NCBI GenBank assembly: GCA_902575965.1 | Contig: CACGTM010000002.1 | Coordinates: 79,547 to 143,546 of the forward strand | From: an uncultured Alphaproteobacteria bacterium | GTDB lineage: Bacteria; Pseudomonadota; Alphaproteobacteria; Rhodospirillales; Rhodospirillaceae | Reading direction: 5' to 3' | DNA: 64,000 nucleotides | Shown: positions 1 to 9,831 of the stretch, piece by piece | Layout: the number at the start of each line of letters is the position of its first letter | Position numbering within the stretch: position 1 is the stretch's first letter | Notes under the pieces: generated by a model | Database searches by the model: none | Seen by the model: only the letters and a program-made list of their open reading frames with translations | Told to the model about the DNA's origin: nothing | Translations under genes and position numbers: made by a program

Positions 1-4
1 GACT

Positions 5-451
5 ATGGCTAATAATATCAAAATATCCACCAACAAACATGCACCTCAGGCAATGTGTATTATTCATAAAAGATGCTTTGATAGATTTTGGAACGAGAGT
101 TATTTTAGGTCACTTTTACATAATAACAATTATAAAATTTTTACAGCTTCAGATAAAAATTTGGTTGGTTTTTTAGTTATTCTAGCAGTAAAAGACTTTG
201 CTGAGATTATAACACTAGCAATTAATCCAGAAAAAAGAAGATTAGGAATTGCATCAAAACTACTTAAAGAGGCCATTAAATGGCTTTCCCACAATCAATT
301 CTCTCAATTAACTCTTGAAGTATCAGATGAAAATTTTCCTGCACAAGAATTGTACAAAAGCCTTGGGTTTTCTGAGGCAGGAAGAAGGAAAGATTACTAT
401 AATTTAAATGGGAAACTAATTGATGGTTTAGTTTATTTTAGGAAAATATAA
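5..451 (+). CDS. rimI: GNAT acetyltransferase, RimI-like (ribosomal protein alanine acetyltransferase)
   Basis: ORF with GNAT motif (INPEKRRLGIASKLL) and C-terminal ELYKSLGFSEAGRRKDYY typical of RimI; sits upstream of fur. Confidence 0.85.
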   Translation: MANNIKISTNKHAPQAMCIIHKRCFDRFWNESYFRSLLHNNNYKIFTASDKNLVGFLVILAVKDFAEIITLAINPEKRRLGIASKLLKEAIKWLSHNQFSQLTLEVSDENFPAQELYKSLGFSEAGRRKDYYNLNGKLIDGLVYFRKI

Positions 452-585
452 ATAAAACCAAAATAAAGTACTTAAAATTACTTCGGACAACTTCTAAAGT
501 AGCCCAAATAGTGTTAAGTTTATTTAATGAAATTTTATTTGTTTTGTTCAACGTATGATAAAAGTTAATTAAAACTAGTGGTAAA

Positions 586-1017
586 ATGAAAGATAAAGTA
601 TCTAAAATTGAAGAACGTTGCCTGACAATGGGAATTAAGATGACCGGACAACGTAAAATAATTGCCAAGGTCCTGTCAGACTCGACAGATCATCCAGATG
701 TTGAGCTACTTCTTAAGAGAGCCACACGTATTGATCCTAAGATCAGCATTGCCACAATTTATAGAACTATGCGCTTATTTGAGGAAAATGATATCGTCGA
801 AAGACATGAATTTGGTGATGGAAGGTCTCGTTATGAAGAAACCCCAAGGTACCACCATGATCATATTATTGATGTCAGCTCTGGAAAAGTAATTGAGTTT
901 CAAAATGATGAAATAGAAAAACTCCAGAAACAAATCGTCGAAGAAAAAGGCTATAACTTAGTCGATCATAAACTTGAGCTATATGTAACGCCAAAAGAAA
1001 ATAAAAACTCACAATAA
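586..1017 (+). CDS. fur: Fur-family metal-responsive regulator (alphaproteobacterial Fur/Mur type)
   Basis: TGQRKIIAKVL ... ISIATIYRTMRLFEENDIVERHEFGDGRSRYE ... HHDHIIDVSSGKVIEF; Fur-family signature without CxxC cysteines. Confidence 0.9.
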   Translation: MKDKVSKIEERCLTMGIKMTGQRKIIAKVLSDSTDHPDVELLLKRATRIDPKISIATIYRTMRLFEENDIVERHEFGDGRSRYEETPRYHHDHIIDVSSGKVIEFQNDEIEKLQKQIVEEKGYNLVDHKLELYVTPKENKNSQ

Positions 1018-1037
1018 TTTTATTTAATAATAAAAAA

Positions 1038-1829
1038 ATGCAGTCATTTTTAATTTGCAATCTCATAGCTATCAAAAGAATAATCCTCACCGCAACGATT
1101 ACTTTGGCTTTAATACCTTTCATATCCATCTTAAAGCTTTTAAATGTAAGATATGGAAAAATCAAATGCCTTTATATGCGGTCTATTTGTAAAATTATTG
1201 GCGTTAAAATAGTTGTACATGGAAAACTATCAAAATTAAGACCGCTCCTTATAGCAAGTAATCATCTATCATACATTGACATTCTCGCATATGGATCTAT
1301 TGCTCCAATAGAATTTGTTTCAAAAAAAGAAGTCTCTGGATGGCCATTTATTGGTATTTTAGCAAAACTAGCTGATACAGTTTTTATTGATCGAAGTAGA
1401 TCAAAGTCCCTAGAGTCAAGAAAAAAAATGGATAATAAGCTTAATGAGGGTAATGTACTTTTATTTTTCCCTGAAGCCACATCAAATGATGGTATAAATA
1501 TTTTACCTTTTAAAAGTTCACTTTTTGACGTTGTTAAAAGTAATACACCTAATAATATTACACTTCAGCCAGCGGCAATAGCATTCACTAAAATCAATAA
1601 TTTACCAATCGGTAATGGATGGAAGTCCCTCTTTGCATGGTATGGTAATATAGGGTTCATTGAACACTTATGGAAATTTTTAAAATTAGGACACGCAACA
1701 GTAGAAATTAACCTTTTAGAACCTATAATAGATGGACAAAATATGAATCGGAAATTATTAAAAGAAATTACAGAAAAAGAAGTAAAACAAGGAATGTCTA
1801 ATATTTTATCCGGAATAAAAACTAAATGA
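1038..1829 (+). CDS. plsC: 1-acyl-sn-glycerol-3-phosphate acyltransferase (PlsC family)
   Basis: NHLSYID (NHxxxxD motif) and FFPEATSNDG (FPEGT-like) motifs. Confidence 0.85.
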   Translation: MQSFLICNLIAIKRIILTATITLALIPFISILKLLNVRYGKIKCLYMRSICKIIGVKIVVHGKLSKLRPLLIASNHLSYIDILAYGSIAPIEFVSKKEVSGWPFIGILAKLADTVFIDRSRSKSLESRKKMDNKLNEGNVLLFFPEATSNDGINILPFKSSLFDVVKSNTPNNITLQPAAIAFTKINNLPIGNGWKSLFAWYGNIGFIEHLWKFLKLGHATVEINLLEPIIDGQNMNRKLLKEITEKEVKQGMSNILSGIKTK

Positions 1830-1895
1830 AATAACTAAACCTGCCAAAAAAAACCTTGGATAAAAGACCTCAGTGGTCTAGATTATATAAAAAAG

Positions 1896-3230
1896 ATGCT
1901 TAATAGAAAAAAAATTCATATAAAAACTTATGGCTGTCAAATGAATGTTTATGACTCGGCAACGATGGAGTCTTTGATGGAGCCATTAGGGTATGATTCT
2001 ACGAACAACTCTGAAGTTGCAGACCTAATCATACTTAATACTTGTCACATAAGAGAAAAAGCATCAGAAAAAGTTTTTTCTGAACTTGGAAGAATAAAGA
2101 AAATAAAATCTGAGAGAGCAAAAAATGGTCAAAGAACACTAATTGCTGTTAGTGGATGTGTCGCGCAAGCTGAAGGTGATTCTATTTTAAAACGGGCGCC
2201 ATACGTTGATATTATTTTTGGTCCTCAAACGACTCACCTGCTTCCAGAGTTAGTTACAAAAGTAAATAGGCTCTCTACATCACAAATTGAGACAAGCTTT
2301 CCTGTAAATTCAAAGTTTGATCATTTACCAATGCCTAGATCAGAAGGACCGTCTGCATTTCTGTCGATACAAGAAGGTTGCGATAAATTTTGTACATTCT
2401 GTGTTGTTCCATATACAAGAGGCGAAGAATACTCTCGTCCAGCGATGAATATCTTGGATGAAGCCAAATTTCTGTCAGAAAGAGGCGTTAAAGAAATCAC
2501 TCTTTTGGGACAGAATGTAAATGCTTATCATGGTGAGGCACCATTGGATCATAAGATATGGGGACTTGGCCGGCTTATAAAAGAAATTGCAGAGATTGAT
2601 GGAATCAGTAGAATTAGGTACACAACATCCCACCCTAGAGACCTTTCAGATGAGATTATAGATACACATAAATCTGTCGACAAATTAATGCCTCAGCTTC
2701 ATCTACCGGTTCAATCAGGCTCGGACAGAATCCTTAAGGCCATGAATCGCAAACATACATCCTCAGAATATCTTCACCTAATAGATAAATTGCGTAAAGC
2801 AAGATCAGATATTGCCATATCCTCTGATTTCATTGTTGGTTTCCCCGGTGAAACTGAACAGGATTTTAAAGAAACACTTCAACTTGTAAGAGATGTTAAT
2901 TTCTCACACTCTTTTTCCTTTAAGTTTAGTATAAGGCCTGGTACTCCAGCCTCATATTACAAAAAACACGTTCCAAATGAGACAAAATCAGAGAGGCTAA
3001 AAGAGCTACAAGACCTTCTTGATAAACAAAATTCTGACTTTAATAAAAAATTTATAGGTAAAAAAATGACTATTCTTGTGAAAGGAAAGGGTAAAACCCA
3101 TGGGCAAATGCTTGGGAGTAGTCCTTATCTTCAGCCTGTTAGAGTCGAAAATTCCTCACTTAAATTAGGAGAAACTCATATTGTTAATATAACGAAAGTT
3201 GAAGCAAATAGCTTGCTAGGAAAGTGCTAA
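1896..3230 (+). CDS. miaB: tRNA-2-methylthio-N6-dimethylallyladenosine synthase
   Basis: TYGCQMNVYDS N-terminus, radical SAM CDKFCTFCVVPYTRG motif, C-terminal TRAM domain. Confidence 0.97.
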   Translation: MLNRKKIHIKTYGCQMNVYDSATMESLMEPLGYDSTNNSEVADLIILNTCHIREKASEKVFSELGRIKKIKSERAKNGQRTLIAVSGCVAQAEGDSILKRAPYVDIIFGPQTTHLLPELVTKVNRLSTSQIETSFPVNSKFDHLPMPRSEGPSAFLSIQEGCDKFCTFCVVPYTRGEEYSRPAMNILDEAKFLSERGVKEITLLGQNVNAYHGEAPLDHKIWGLGRLIKEIAEIDGISRIRYTTSHPRDLSDEIIDTHKSVDKLMPQLHLPVQSGSDRILKAMNRKHTSSEYLHLIDKLRKARSDIAISSDFIVGFPGETEQDFKETLQLVRDVNFSHSFSFKFSIRPGTPASYYKKHVPNETKSERLKELQDLLDKQNSDFNKKFIGKKMTILVKGKGKTHGQMLGSSPYLQPVRVENSSLKLGETHIVNITKVEANSLLGKC

Positions 3231-3248
3231 AGCATAAAGAGGCAAAAA

Positions 3249-4220
3249 TTGGAAAATGGCATCACACAACTATCACAAGAATTCTCAAATAATAGCTTCT
3301 TACAAAAGCTATATGGACCCAATAATCTTCACCTTGAAAAAATAGAAAACCACCTGTGTGTTAGTTTCCATACACTTGGGAATCAAATAATAATTAGAGG
3401 GGAAGAAAAAGCAGTTATAAATGCCAAAAATACCCTAGTGAATCTCTATAATTTTATCGAGACAGGCCAATCGATCGATGTAAACGACATTGAAGACATT
3501 GCTAGGCTAACCGAAAATAATAAAGGAAGGAATTTTCTAAATAACGACTTAGTCATTAAAACAAAAAAAAAATATATTCGGCCAAAGACTATTAGACAGG
3601 CAGCATTCTTTGATGCTTTAAATCATAAACAAATTATAGTTGCGTTAGGGCCTGCCGGAACGGGAAAAACGTACATAGCTGTTGCTAAAGCTGTCGAAGC
3701 AAAGTTATCAGGAGAAGTAGAAAAAATAATTTTATCTAGACCTGCGGTAGAGGCAGGCGAAAGTCTTGGTTATTTACCAGGAGATATGCGCGATAAAATC
3801 GACCCTTATTTAAGGCCACTATATGATTCACTTTACGACATGATGCCAAGCAATCAAGTTGTTAATCTACTTGCCTCAGGTGATATAGAAATTGCACCCC
3901 TAGCTTTCATGAGAGGAAGGACACTTTCAAATGCTTTCATAATTTTAGATGAGGCACAAAACACCACACCAATACAGATGAAAATGTTTCTTACTCGCAT
4001 GGGCAAAAATTCAAAAACTGTTCTTACTGCTGACCTCAGCCAGGTTGACCTCCCAAGGGGAATTAACTCAGGGATAAAAGACGCTTTAGAGGTTCTTAAG
4101 CCAATTAATGAGGTAGGAGAAATTACAATGTCGCATAAAGACGTTATAAGGCATAGCCTTGTGGCCAAAATTATTTCAAATTATAGTACAAGGGATAAGA
4201 AAATTAATAAAAATGACTGA
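3249..4220 (+). CDS. phoH: PhoH family ATPase
   Basis: ALGPAGTGKTYIAVAKAVEA Walker A and FIILDEAQNTTPIQMKMFLTRMG; TTG start in ORF track. Confidence 0.95.
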   Translation: MENGITQLSQEFSNNSFLQKLYGPNNLHLEKIENHLCVSFHTLGNQIIIRGEEKAVINAKNTLVNLYNFIETGQSIDVNDIEDIARLTENNKGRNFLNNDLVIKTKKKYIRPKTIRQAAFFDALNHKQIIVALGPAGTGKTYIAVAKAVEAKLSGEVEKIILSRPAVEAGESLGYLPGDMRDKIDPYLRPLYDSLYDMMPSNQVVNLLASGDIEIAPLAFMRGRTLSNAFIILDEAQNTTPIQMKMFLTRMGKNSKTVLTADLSQVDLPRGINSGIKDALEVLKPINEVGEITMSHKDVIRHSLVAKIISNYSTRDKKINKND

Positions 4221-4731
4221 ATTTATTCTTCAACCAATAGTTAAGGTTAATAGCTTTCAGTGGATAAGTAATTTTCCTTCGTCTTCTCAAGTATGTAAGA
4301 AATCTTTAGAACTTGTTTTTCCAACCATAATAAGAAGCCTAGAAAAAGAGCATGTAATAAATAAAAATAAAAGCGGTATGCTTGAGGTAAGTATTCTCCT
4401 TACAGATAACAAAAGAATCAGAGAATTAAATAACCATTTTTTGGGCAAGAATAAACCAACAAATGTTTTAGCCTTTCCATCTGATATATCAAATATACCT
4501 AGTGAGACGGATCTCTTAGTTGGTGATATAATACTAGCTTGGGAAACAATCCGTAATGAGGCAAGAAGTGAGAAAAAAAGTTTAAGCAGCCATGTGTCCC
4601 ATCTTCTAATCCATGGATTCCTGCATCTTTTAGGATATGATCACCAATCAGATAAAACTGCAAAGGATATGGAAAATTTAGAGATTGTGTGTTTAGAGAT
4701 ATTAAATATAAAGAGTCCCTATCATGAGTGA
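4213..4731 (+). CDS. ybeY: Endoribonuclease YbeY (rRNA maturation factor)
   Basis: HLLIHGFLHLLGYDH metal-binding motif; likely start is the internal ATG at 4213 (MTEFILQP), not 4159. Confidence 0.93.
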   Translation: MTEFILQPIVKVNSFQWISNFPSSSQVCKKSLELVFPTIIRSLEKEHVINKNKSGMLEVSILLTDNKRIRELNNHFLGKNKPTNVLAFPSDISNIPSETDLLVGDIILAWETIRNEARSEKKSLSSHVSHLLIHGFLHLLGYDHQSDKTAKDMENLEIVCLEILNIKSPYHE

Positions 4732-5642
4732 AGGTAAACATGAATCCAAATAAAAAGCCAAAAACGGAATTAAAATTCAATATTTTATCTAGATTATTTA
4801 GGCTTATTTTTTTTAGAAAAAATAGTGAACCAGACTCAGTTCGGGAAGCAATTGAAGAGCTAATTGAAGAACATCCAGAGTCACAAAGTATAATTGATGA
4901 GCAAGAACGAATACTTTTATCTAATGTTTTAAAACAAAGAAATGCATCAATTGAGCATATAATGGTCCCTAGGGCAGATATAGTAGCTACAAAAATAGAA
5001 GCACCTATAGATGAAACTGTAAAACTATTAGTAGAGCAAGGCCATTCCAGAATACCGGTATATAGAGGAACACTAGATGATGTCGTTGGTATGGTGCATA
5101 TCAAAGACCTGACAGGTCTTATTCTAGACAAAAATATTTCTGATAAAGATACTATTTACCTCTCGAAGGTAATGAGAAGGGTTATTTTTTCGGCACCAAG
5201 TACGAGGGTTTTGGATCTACTGCTAGAAATGAGGATTAAAAGAACTCATATGGCTGTTGTTGTTGACGAGCATGGAGGAATAGATGGCTTAGTCACAATC
5301 GAGGACCTAGTGGAGCAAATAATTGGAGATATTGCTGATGAACATGATGATGAAAGCGAGCCCGAAATCATAAGAAAAAGTGATGGGACAATTTTAGCAG
5401 ACGCCAGAGTAACTCTAGATGAATTTTCAAGTCAATTTGGTGATAATTTTTCACCTGAAGAAAAAAATGAGCTGGATACTTTAGGGGGGGTCCTATTTAG
5501 ACTTTGTGGAAGAGTGCCTAATATAGGTGAATTAATAACAAGCACAAATGGTTCTGAATTTGAAGTAATTGAAGCAGACCCAAGAAGAATCAGAAAGTTA
5601 AGGATTAGAAATCTCTCAGCAAAAAAAGAAAAAAAAGATTAA
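4728..5642 (+). CDS. corC: CorC/HlyC-family CBS-domain protein
   Basis: Paired CBS domains (MVPRADIVATKIEAPIDETVKLLVEQGHSRIPVY...MRRVIFSAPSTRVLDLL...DEHGGIDGLVTIEDLVEQIIGDI) and C-terminal CorC_HlyC domain. Confidence 0.92.
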   Translation: MKVNMNPNKKPKTELKFNILSRLFRLIFFRKNSEPDSVREAIEELIEEHPESQSIIDEQERILLSNVLKQRNASIEHIMVPRADIVATKIEAPIDETVKLLVEQGHSRIPVYRGTLDDVVGMVHIKDLTGLILDKNISDKDTIYLSKVMRRVIFSAPSTRVLDLLLEMRIKRTHMAVVVDEHGGIDGLVTIEDLVEQIIGDIADEHDDESEPEIIRKSDGTILADARVTLDEFSSQFGDNFSPEEKNELDTLGGVLFRLCGRVPNIGELITSTNGSEFEVIEADPRRIRKLRIRNLSAKKEKKD

Positions 5643-7235
5643 ATGGCTTTTAACATAATTAAAAAGAGTATAACGCCTAATTTAATAACACAACTTTTCC
5701 TTTCTTTTTTCATAGGGAGTCTTTCAGTCCTAGCCATGCCTCCTTGGGGAGTAATTTGGATAGTATGGTTTACGATTCCGTCATTCATTTTTCTTCTTGA
5801 TTTTTCAAAAAGCTATAAAAGTGCCTTTTTTACTGCATGGTTTTTTGGGCTTGGTTATTTTGGGTTTAGTTTCTTTTGGATAACAAATGCATTTTATGTT
5901 GATGAAGAAATGTATGGTTTAATTGCAATTCCTTCAGTTTTAATCCTATCAGCAGGTTTTGCAGTTTACATAGCAATTATAGGCGTTTTTCTATACTCCT
6001 ATCAGGTAGTTATATTAAAAAAGACTAATAACTCCCATGAAAGTGAAAATAAATTAATTATTTCTTTATACAAACTGATTTTTTTTGCATCACTTTGGGC
6101 ACTCATAGAATGGTTAAGAGGTTGGGCTTTTACAGGCTTTCCATGGAATCCCATTGGTAGTATTTGGGCGAATATAACATATACATCTCAGTCAGTAAGT
6201 GTATTAGGAATATATGGTCTTTCACTTATTACAATCCTATCTGCTGCAAGTCCTTATTTATTTTTCCAAAAAAATGAGGCCAGCTCAATATCCAAACTTT
6301 TGTTAATTATTTCCTGCAATCTGCCTCTAGTTGCATTTAGCCTATGGGGTGCTATTAGATTATATAATGTTGACGTTCAGTACGTTGATAATGTTAATTT
6401 TCGTCTAGTCCAACCAAACATTTCTCAAAAAGAGAAATGGGACCCTCAATTACGGAGAGAGCATATTGAAAAACTGATAAAAATGAGCAACAAGGATAAC
6501 GATAAAATTACTCATTTGATATGGCCAGAAGCAGCTGTTACTTATGCATTAAATAAAAATAAATTGTTGTTAGATTATATTCTACACTCAATTCCAAATA
6601 ACACTAAACTTATAACAGGCTCACCAAGAATTGAAACTGGTCATAATACAAATTACAATAGTCTTTATTTAATTAATAATGATGGAATTGAGCATGTTTA
6701 CGACAAAGTGCATCTTGTTCCATTTGGTGAATATACACCCTCATTTGTTAATTTTTTTGGCCTTAATGGTCTTATTTATACCACAGGGGCGGGTTTTAAA
6801 TCTGGCAAACATAGACTTCCCATTGTAACTAATAATTTACCATCATTTATGCCGATAATATGTTATGAAGTAATTTTCTCTGGGGGTTTATTTGAGGTTA
6901 AGCACAATCCTTCATGGTTGCTTAATATCACAAATGATGCATGGTTTGGAAAATCAAGTGGGCCTTACCAACACTTCGCAAACGTTAGGATGAGGTCTAT
7001 TGAGCATGGCCTTCCATCAGTCCGGGTCGCAAACTCAGGGATTACAGCTGTTATAGATGGTTATGGAAGAATCATTAAAAAAATTGATATGGACATTGAT
7101 GGTACAATTGACACTGGCCTTCCTCATAAACTTTCTTCAACCTTATTTAATTATTATAGACACTCATTATTTCTAGTCATATCACTATTATTAATTTTAT
7201 CCGTTATAAGGTTTATAAAATATAAAAAATTATAG
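5643..7235 (+). CDS. lnt: Apolipoprotein N-acyltransferase
   Basis: Multi-TM N-terminus, nitrilase-like domain (LIWPEAAVTY, YDKVHLVPFGEYTP, PIICYEVIF). Confidence 0.95.
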   Translation: MAFNIIKKSITPNLITQLFLSFFIGSLSVLAMPPWGVIWIVWFTIPSFIFLLDFSKSYKSAFFTAWFFGLGYFGFSFFWITNAFYVDEEMYGLIAIPSVLILSAGFAVYIAIIGVFLYSYQVVILKKTNNSHESENKLIISLYKLIFFASLWALIEWLRGWAFTGFPWNPIGSIWANITYTSQSVSVLGIYGLSLITILSAASPYLFFQKNEASSISKLLLIISCNLPLVAFSLWGAIRLYNVDVQYVDNVNFRLVQPNISQKEKWDPQLRREHIEKLIKMSNKDNDKITHLIWPEAAVTYALNKNKLLLDYILHSIPNNTKLITGSPRIETGHNTNYNSLYLINNDGIEHVYDKVHLVPFGEYTPSFVNFFGLNGLIYTTGAGFKSGKHRLPIVTNNLPSFMPIICYEVIFSGGLFEVKHNPSWLLNITNDAWFGKSSGPYQHFANVRMRSIEHGLPSVRVANSGITAVIDGYGRIIKKIDMDIDGTIDTGLPHKLSSTLFNYYRHSLFLVISLLLILSVIRFIKYKKL

Positions 7236-7341
7236 TGTATTGACTTTAGAAGTATTTTTTAGGTTATTTTATATTGAATATAATCTTGATCTATGAATAC
7301 TGCAAATGACTGTTAATTTAAAATAGGATTAGGAGATACCT

Positions 7342-8502
7342 GTGACACTGTCCAATTATATTTTTACAAGCGAATCAGTATCTGAAGGCCATCCAGATAA
7401 GGTCAGTGATAGAATATCTGATGAAATAGTTGATCTTTTTTTAAAACATGACTCTCAGTCAAGGGTAGCTGTAGAAACTCTTTGCACAACAAATAGGATC
7501 GTTCTTGCAGGGGAAGTGCGCGGCCCCAAAGAAGTTACAAATGAGATTATTGAACAAACCGCAAGGAAAGCTGTAAAAGATATAGGTTATGAACAAGAAG
7601 GCTTTCATTGGGAAAATTTAGACATTGAATGTCATATTCATTCTCAGTCATCAGATATAGCTATTGGTGTTGATGCGTCTGGAAATAAAGACGAAGGTGC
7701 AGGTGATCAGGGGATAATGTTCGGCTATGCAGTTAATGAAACACCTCAACTCATGCCAGCCCCAATTGTTTACGCTCATAAGATACTTGAGTCACTTGCA
7801 AAAGCAAGGCATTCAGGACAAGCACCTTTTCTAGGACCTGACTCCAAAAGTCAGGTAAGCTTGGAATATGTAGATGGAAAACCCAAAACTGCAGAATCAG
7901 TTGTAGTTTCTACTCAACACCAGGATGGCGTTGAACAAAATCAGATTAGGGAATTTGTTAAAACCCATGTTGAGAAAACACTTCCCAGTGATTGGATGTG
8001 TAAAGATAGCAATTTTTTTGTAAACCCAACTGGAAGATTTGTAATAGGTGGACCAGATGGTGATTGCGGATTAACAGGAAGAAAAATAATAGTTGATACT
8101 TATGGCGGTGCAGCCCCTCATGGTGGCGGAGCCTTTTCTGGAAAAGATCCCACCAAAGTTGACCGTTCAGCTGCATACGCTGCAAGATATATTGCAAAAA
8201 ATATAGTGGCGGCAAAAATAGCTGACAGATGCCTCATTCAACTTTCATATGCTATTGGAGTGTCTCGTCCATTATCTGTTTATATTGATACATATGGAAC
8301 TGGTGAGGTAGATGAAGACAAATTATCGAAAACTATACAGGAGTTAATAGACCTTAGCCCCAGGGGGATTAGAAATCATTTAGACTTAAATCGACCAATA
8401 TACTCACCTACGGCTGCATATGGGCATTTTGGAAGAAGCGCTGAAGAAGGATTCTCCTGGGAAAAAACTGATCTTGTGGATCAACTTCTATCTACCTTTT
8501 GA
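7342..8502 (+). CDS. metK: S-adenosylmethionine synthetase
   Basis: [24 protein letters not shown] ... [12 protein letters not shown] ... [22 protein letters not shown] start. Confidence 0.98.
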   Translation: MTLSNYIFTSESVSEGHPDKVSDRISDEIVDLFLKHDSQSRVAVETLCTTNRIVLAGEVRGPKEVTNEIIEQTARKAVKDIGYEQEGFHWENLDIECHIHSQSSDIAIGVDASGNKDEGAGDQGIMFGYAVNETPQLMPAPIVYAHKILESLAKARHSGQAPFLGPDSKSQVSLEYVDGKPKTAESVVVSTQHQDGVEQNQIREFVKTHVEKTLPSDWMCKDSNFFVNPTGRFVIGGPDGDCGLTGRKIIVDTYGGAAPHGGGAFSGKDPTKVDRSAAYAARYIAKNIVAAKIADRCLIQLSYAIGVSRPLSVYIDTYGTGEVDEDKLSKTIQELIDLSPRGIRNHLDLNRPIYSPTAAYGHFGRSAEEGFSWEKTDLVDQLLSTF

Positions 8503-9197
8503 CCTATCAAGGGGATACTTATTTGATTTACGGAAGAAGAAGAGGAAAGGGAAAGAGAAATAAAAACCTTGAAATTATTAAATCGCAACTTCCCAAACAC
8601 TCAATAAATTTACAAAATATTTCTAGAGCCTCAGACTTAAAGTCATATTTTTCTAATAGGGTAGAAGAAGTTTGGCTAGAAATTGGCTTCGGCTCCGGTG
8701 AGCATTTAACCTCAGTCTCAGAAGCTCACCCCAAAGTTGGGTTTTTAGGGATTGAAGTTTATGAAGATGGTATAGCAAAAACTTTAAAGCAGATCTCTAA
8801 ATTAGGTATTTCGAATATAAAATTAATAAATGAAGACGCAAATAATATTATTTTTCTCTTACCGCCTAAAAGTATTACCAAAATTTTTTTATTATTTCCT
8901 GACCCATGGCCTAAAAAAAGGCATGCAAAGAGGAGATTCGTTAATACTGAAAACCTTAACCAATTGGCAAGGATCATGCATAGTGGCGGTGAACTTTTAT
9001 TTGCAACTGACCACAATGACTATCTTAGTTGGTCACTAGAACAATTCATGAGTACAACTTTATTCAAAAGCGAGAATTTGGACCAAAATTCATGGAAAAA
9101 TCAACCAAATGGTTGGTTTTCAACGCGTTATGAACAAAAGGCGATTGAGGCAGGAAGAAGCCCAAAATACCTAAAATTCCTTAAGAATGATATTTAA
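8499..9197 (+). CDS. trmB: tRNA (guanine-N7-)-methyltransferase
   Basis: [13 protein letters not shown] motif and [18 protein letters not shown]; 4-nt overlap with metK. Confidence 0.95.
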   Translation: MTYQGDTYLIYGRRRGKGKRNKNLEIIKSQLPKHSINLQNISRASDLKSYFSNRVEEVWLEIGFGSGEHLTSVSEAHPKVGFLGIEVYEDGIAKTLKQISKLGISNIKLINEDANNIIFLLPPKSITKIFLLFPDPWPKKRHAKRRFVNTENLNQLARIMHSGGELLFATDHNDYLSWSLEQFMSTTLFKSENLDQNSWKNQPNGWFSTRYEQKAIEAGRSPKYLKFLKNDI

Positions 9198-9262
9198 ATC
9201 TTGCTAACATCTTAAAATAACACTATACGATTAATAGTTTCACATTTTTGGTAAGTTTTAGG

Positions 9263-9287
9263 AGTGGGCCTTGAGCCCACTTTTTTT
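9263..9287 (+). terminator. Rho-independent terminator-like hairpin upstream of rimP (possible attenuator)
   Basis: AGTGGGC-CTTGA-GCCCACT stem-loop followed by a T7 run, 27 nt before the rimP TTG start. Confidence 0.85.
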
Positions 9288-9313
9288 GTAATGGGTAATA
9301 GTTTGATACGAAC

Positions 9314-9790
9314 TTGACGGAAAATTTAATTATGGAAAGACTCCAAGCTTTAGAAAATGAAGTAAGACCAATCCTTCAGGAATTTAATTACGACATTGTT
9401 AGAGCTGCCGTCATAAATGAAAGCGATAATATAATTTTGCAAATAATGATAGATAAATTAGACTTTAAAGAAGTAAGTGTAAATGATTGTGCGTTTATAA
9501 GTAAGAAACTCTCTGTTTTATTTGATTATAAACCACCTCTAAAAGGGGCATATCGACTAGAAGTAAGTTCTCCCGGAACAGAAAGACCTTTAACTCGCTT
9601 CAGTGACTTCGAAATCTTCTCAGGAAGCATGGTAAATATTAAGGTAAGAAACGCGATAGATAATAAAAAAAATTTTAGTGGTGTACTTAAGGGTATTACA
9701 GAAAATAAAGAAGTTACAATCATTAGCAAAAAAAAAGAAATCAAATTACTTCTTGAGAACATCATCAAAGCTAATTTAGTTTTTAACTGA
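9314..9790 (+). CDS. rimP: Ribosome maturation factor RimP
   Basis: RLEVSSPGTERPLTR motif; location directly upstream of nusA; alternative ATG start at 9332. Confidence 0.92.
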   Translation: MTENLIMERLQALENEVRPILQEFNYDIVRAAVINESDNIILQIMIDKLDFKEVSVNDCAFISKKLSVLFDYKPPLKGAYRLEVSSPGTERPLTRFSDFEIFSGSMVNIKVRNAIDNKKNFSGVLKGITENKEVTIISKKKEIKLLLENIIKANLVFN

Positions 9791-9831
9791 ATATAGATAA
9801 AGTTTTTTAATAATAATTAAGGGTAAAAATT

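Noticed and set aside
875-1165. 96-aa minus-strand ORF across fur/plsC junction
   Set aside because: Overlaps two well-supported plus-strand genes; composition consistent with chance.
1865-1879. Small hairpin AGACC-TCAGT-GGTCT upstream of miaB
   Set aside because: 5-bp stem without a T-tract; not enough to call a regulatory element.
3854-4168. 104-aa minus-strand ORF inside phoH
   Set aside because: Shadow ORF with no family signature.
4499-5131. 210-aa minus-strand ORF antisense to ybeY/corC
   Set aside because: Ser/Ile-rich composition typical of a shadow ORF; both plus-strand genes are strongly supported.
7236-7341. Possible SAM riboswitch upstream of metK
   Set aside because: I could not recognise the conserved core of SAM-II, SAM-V or SAM/SAH classes by eye; an Infernal search would be needed.
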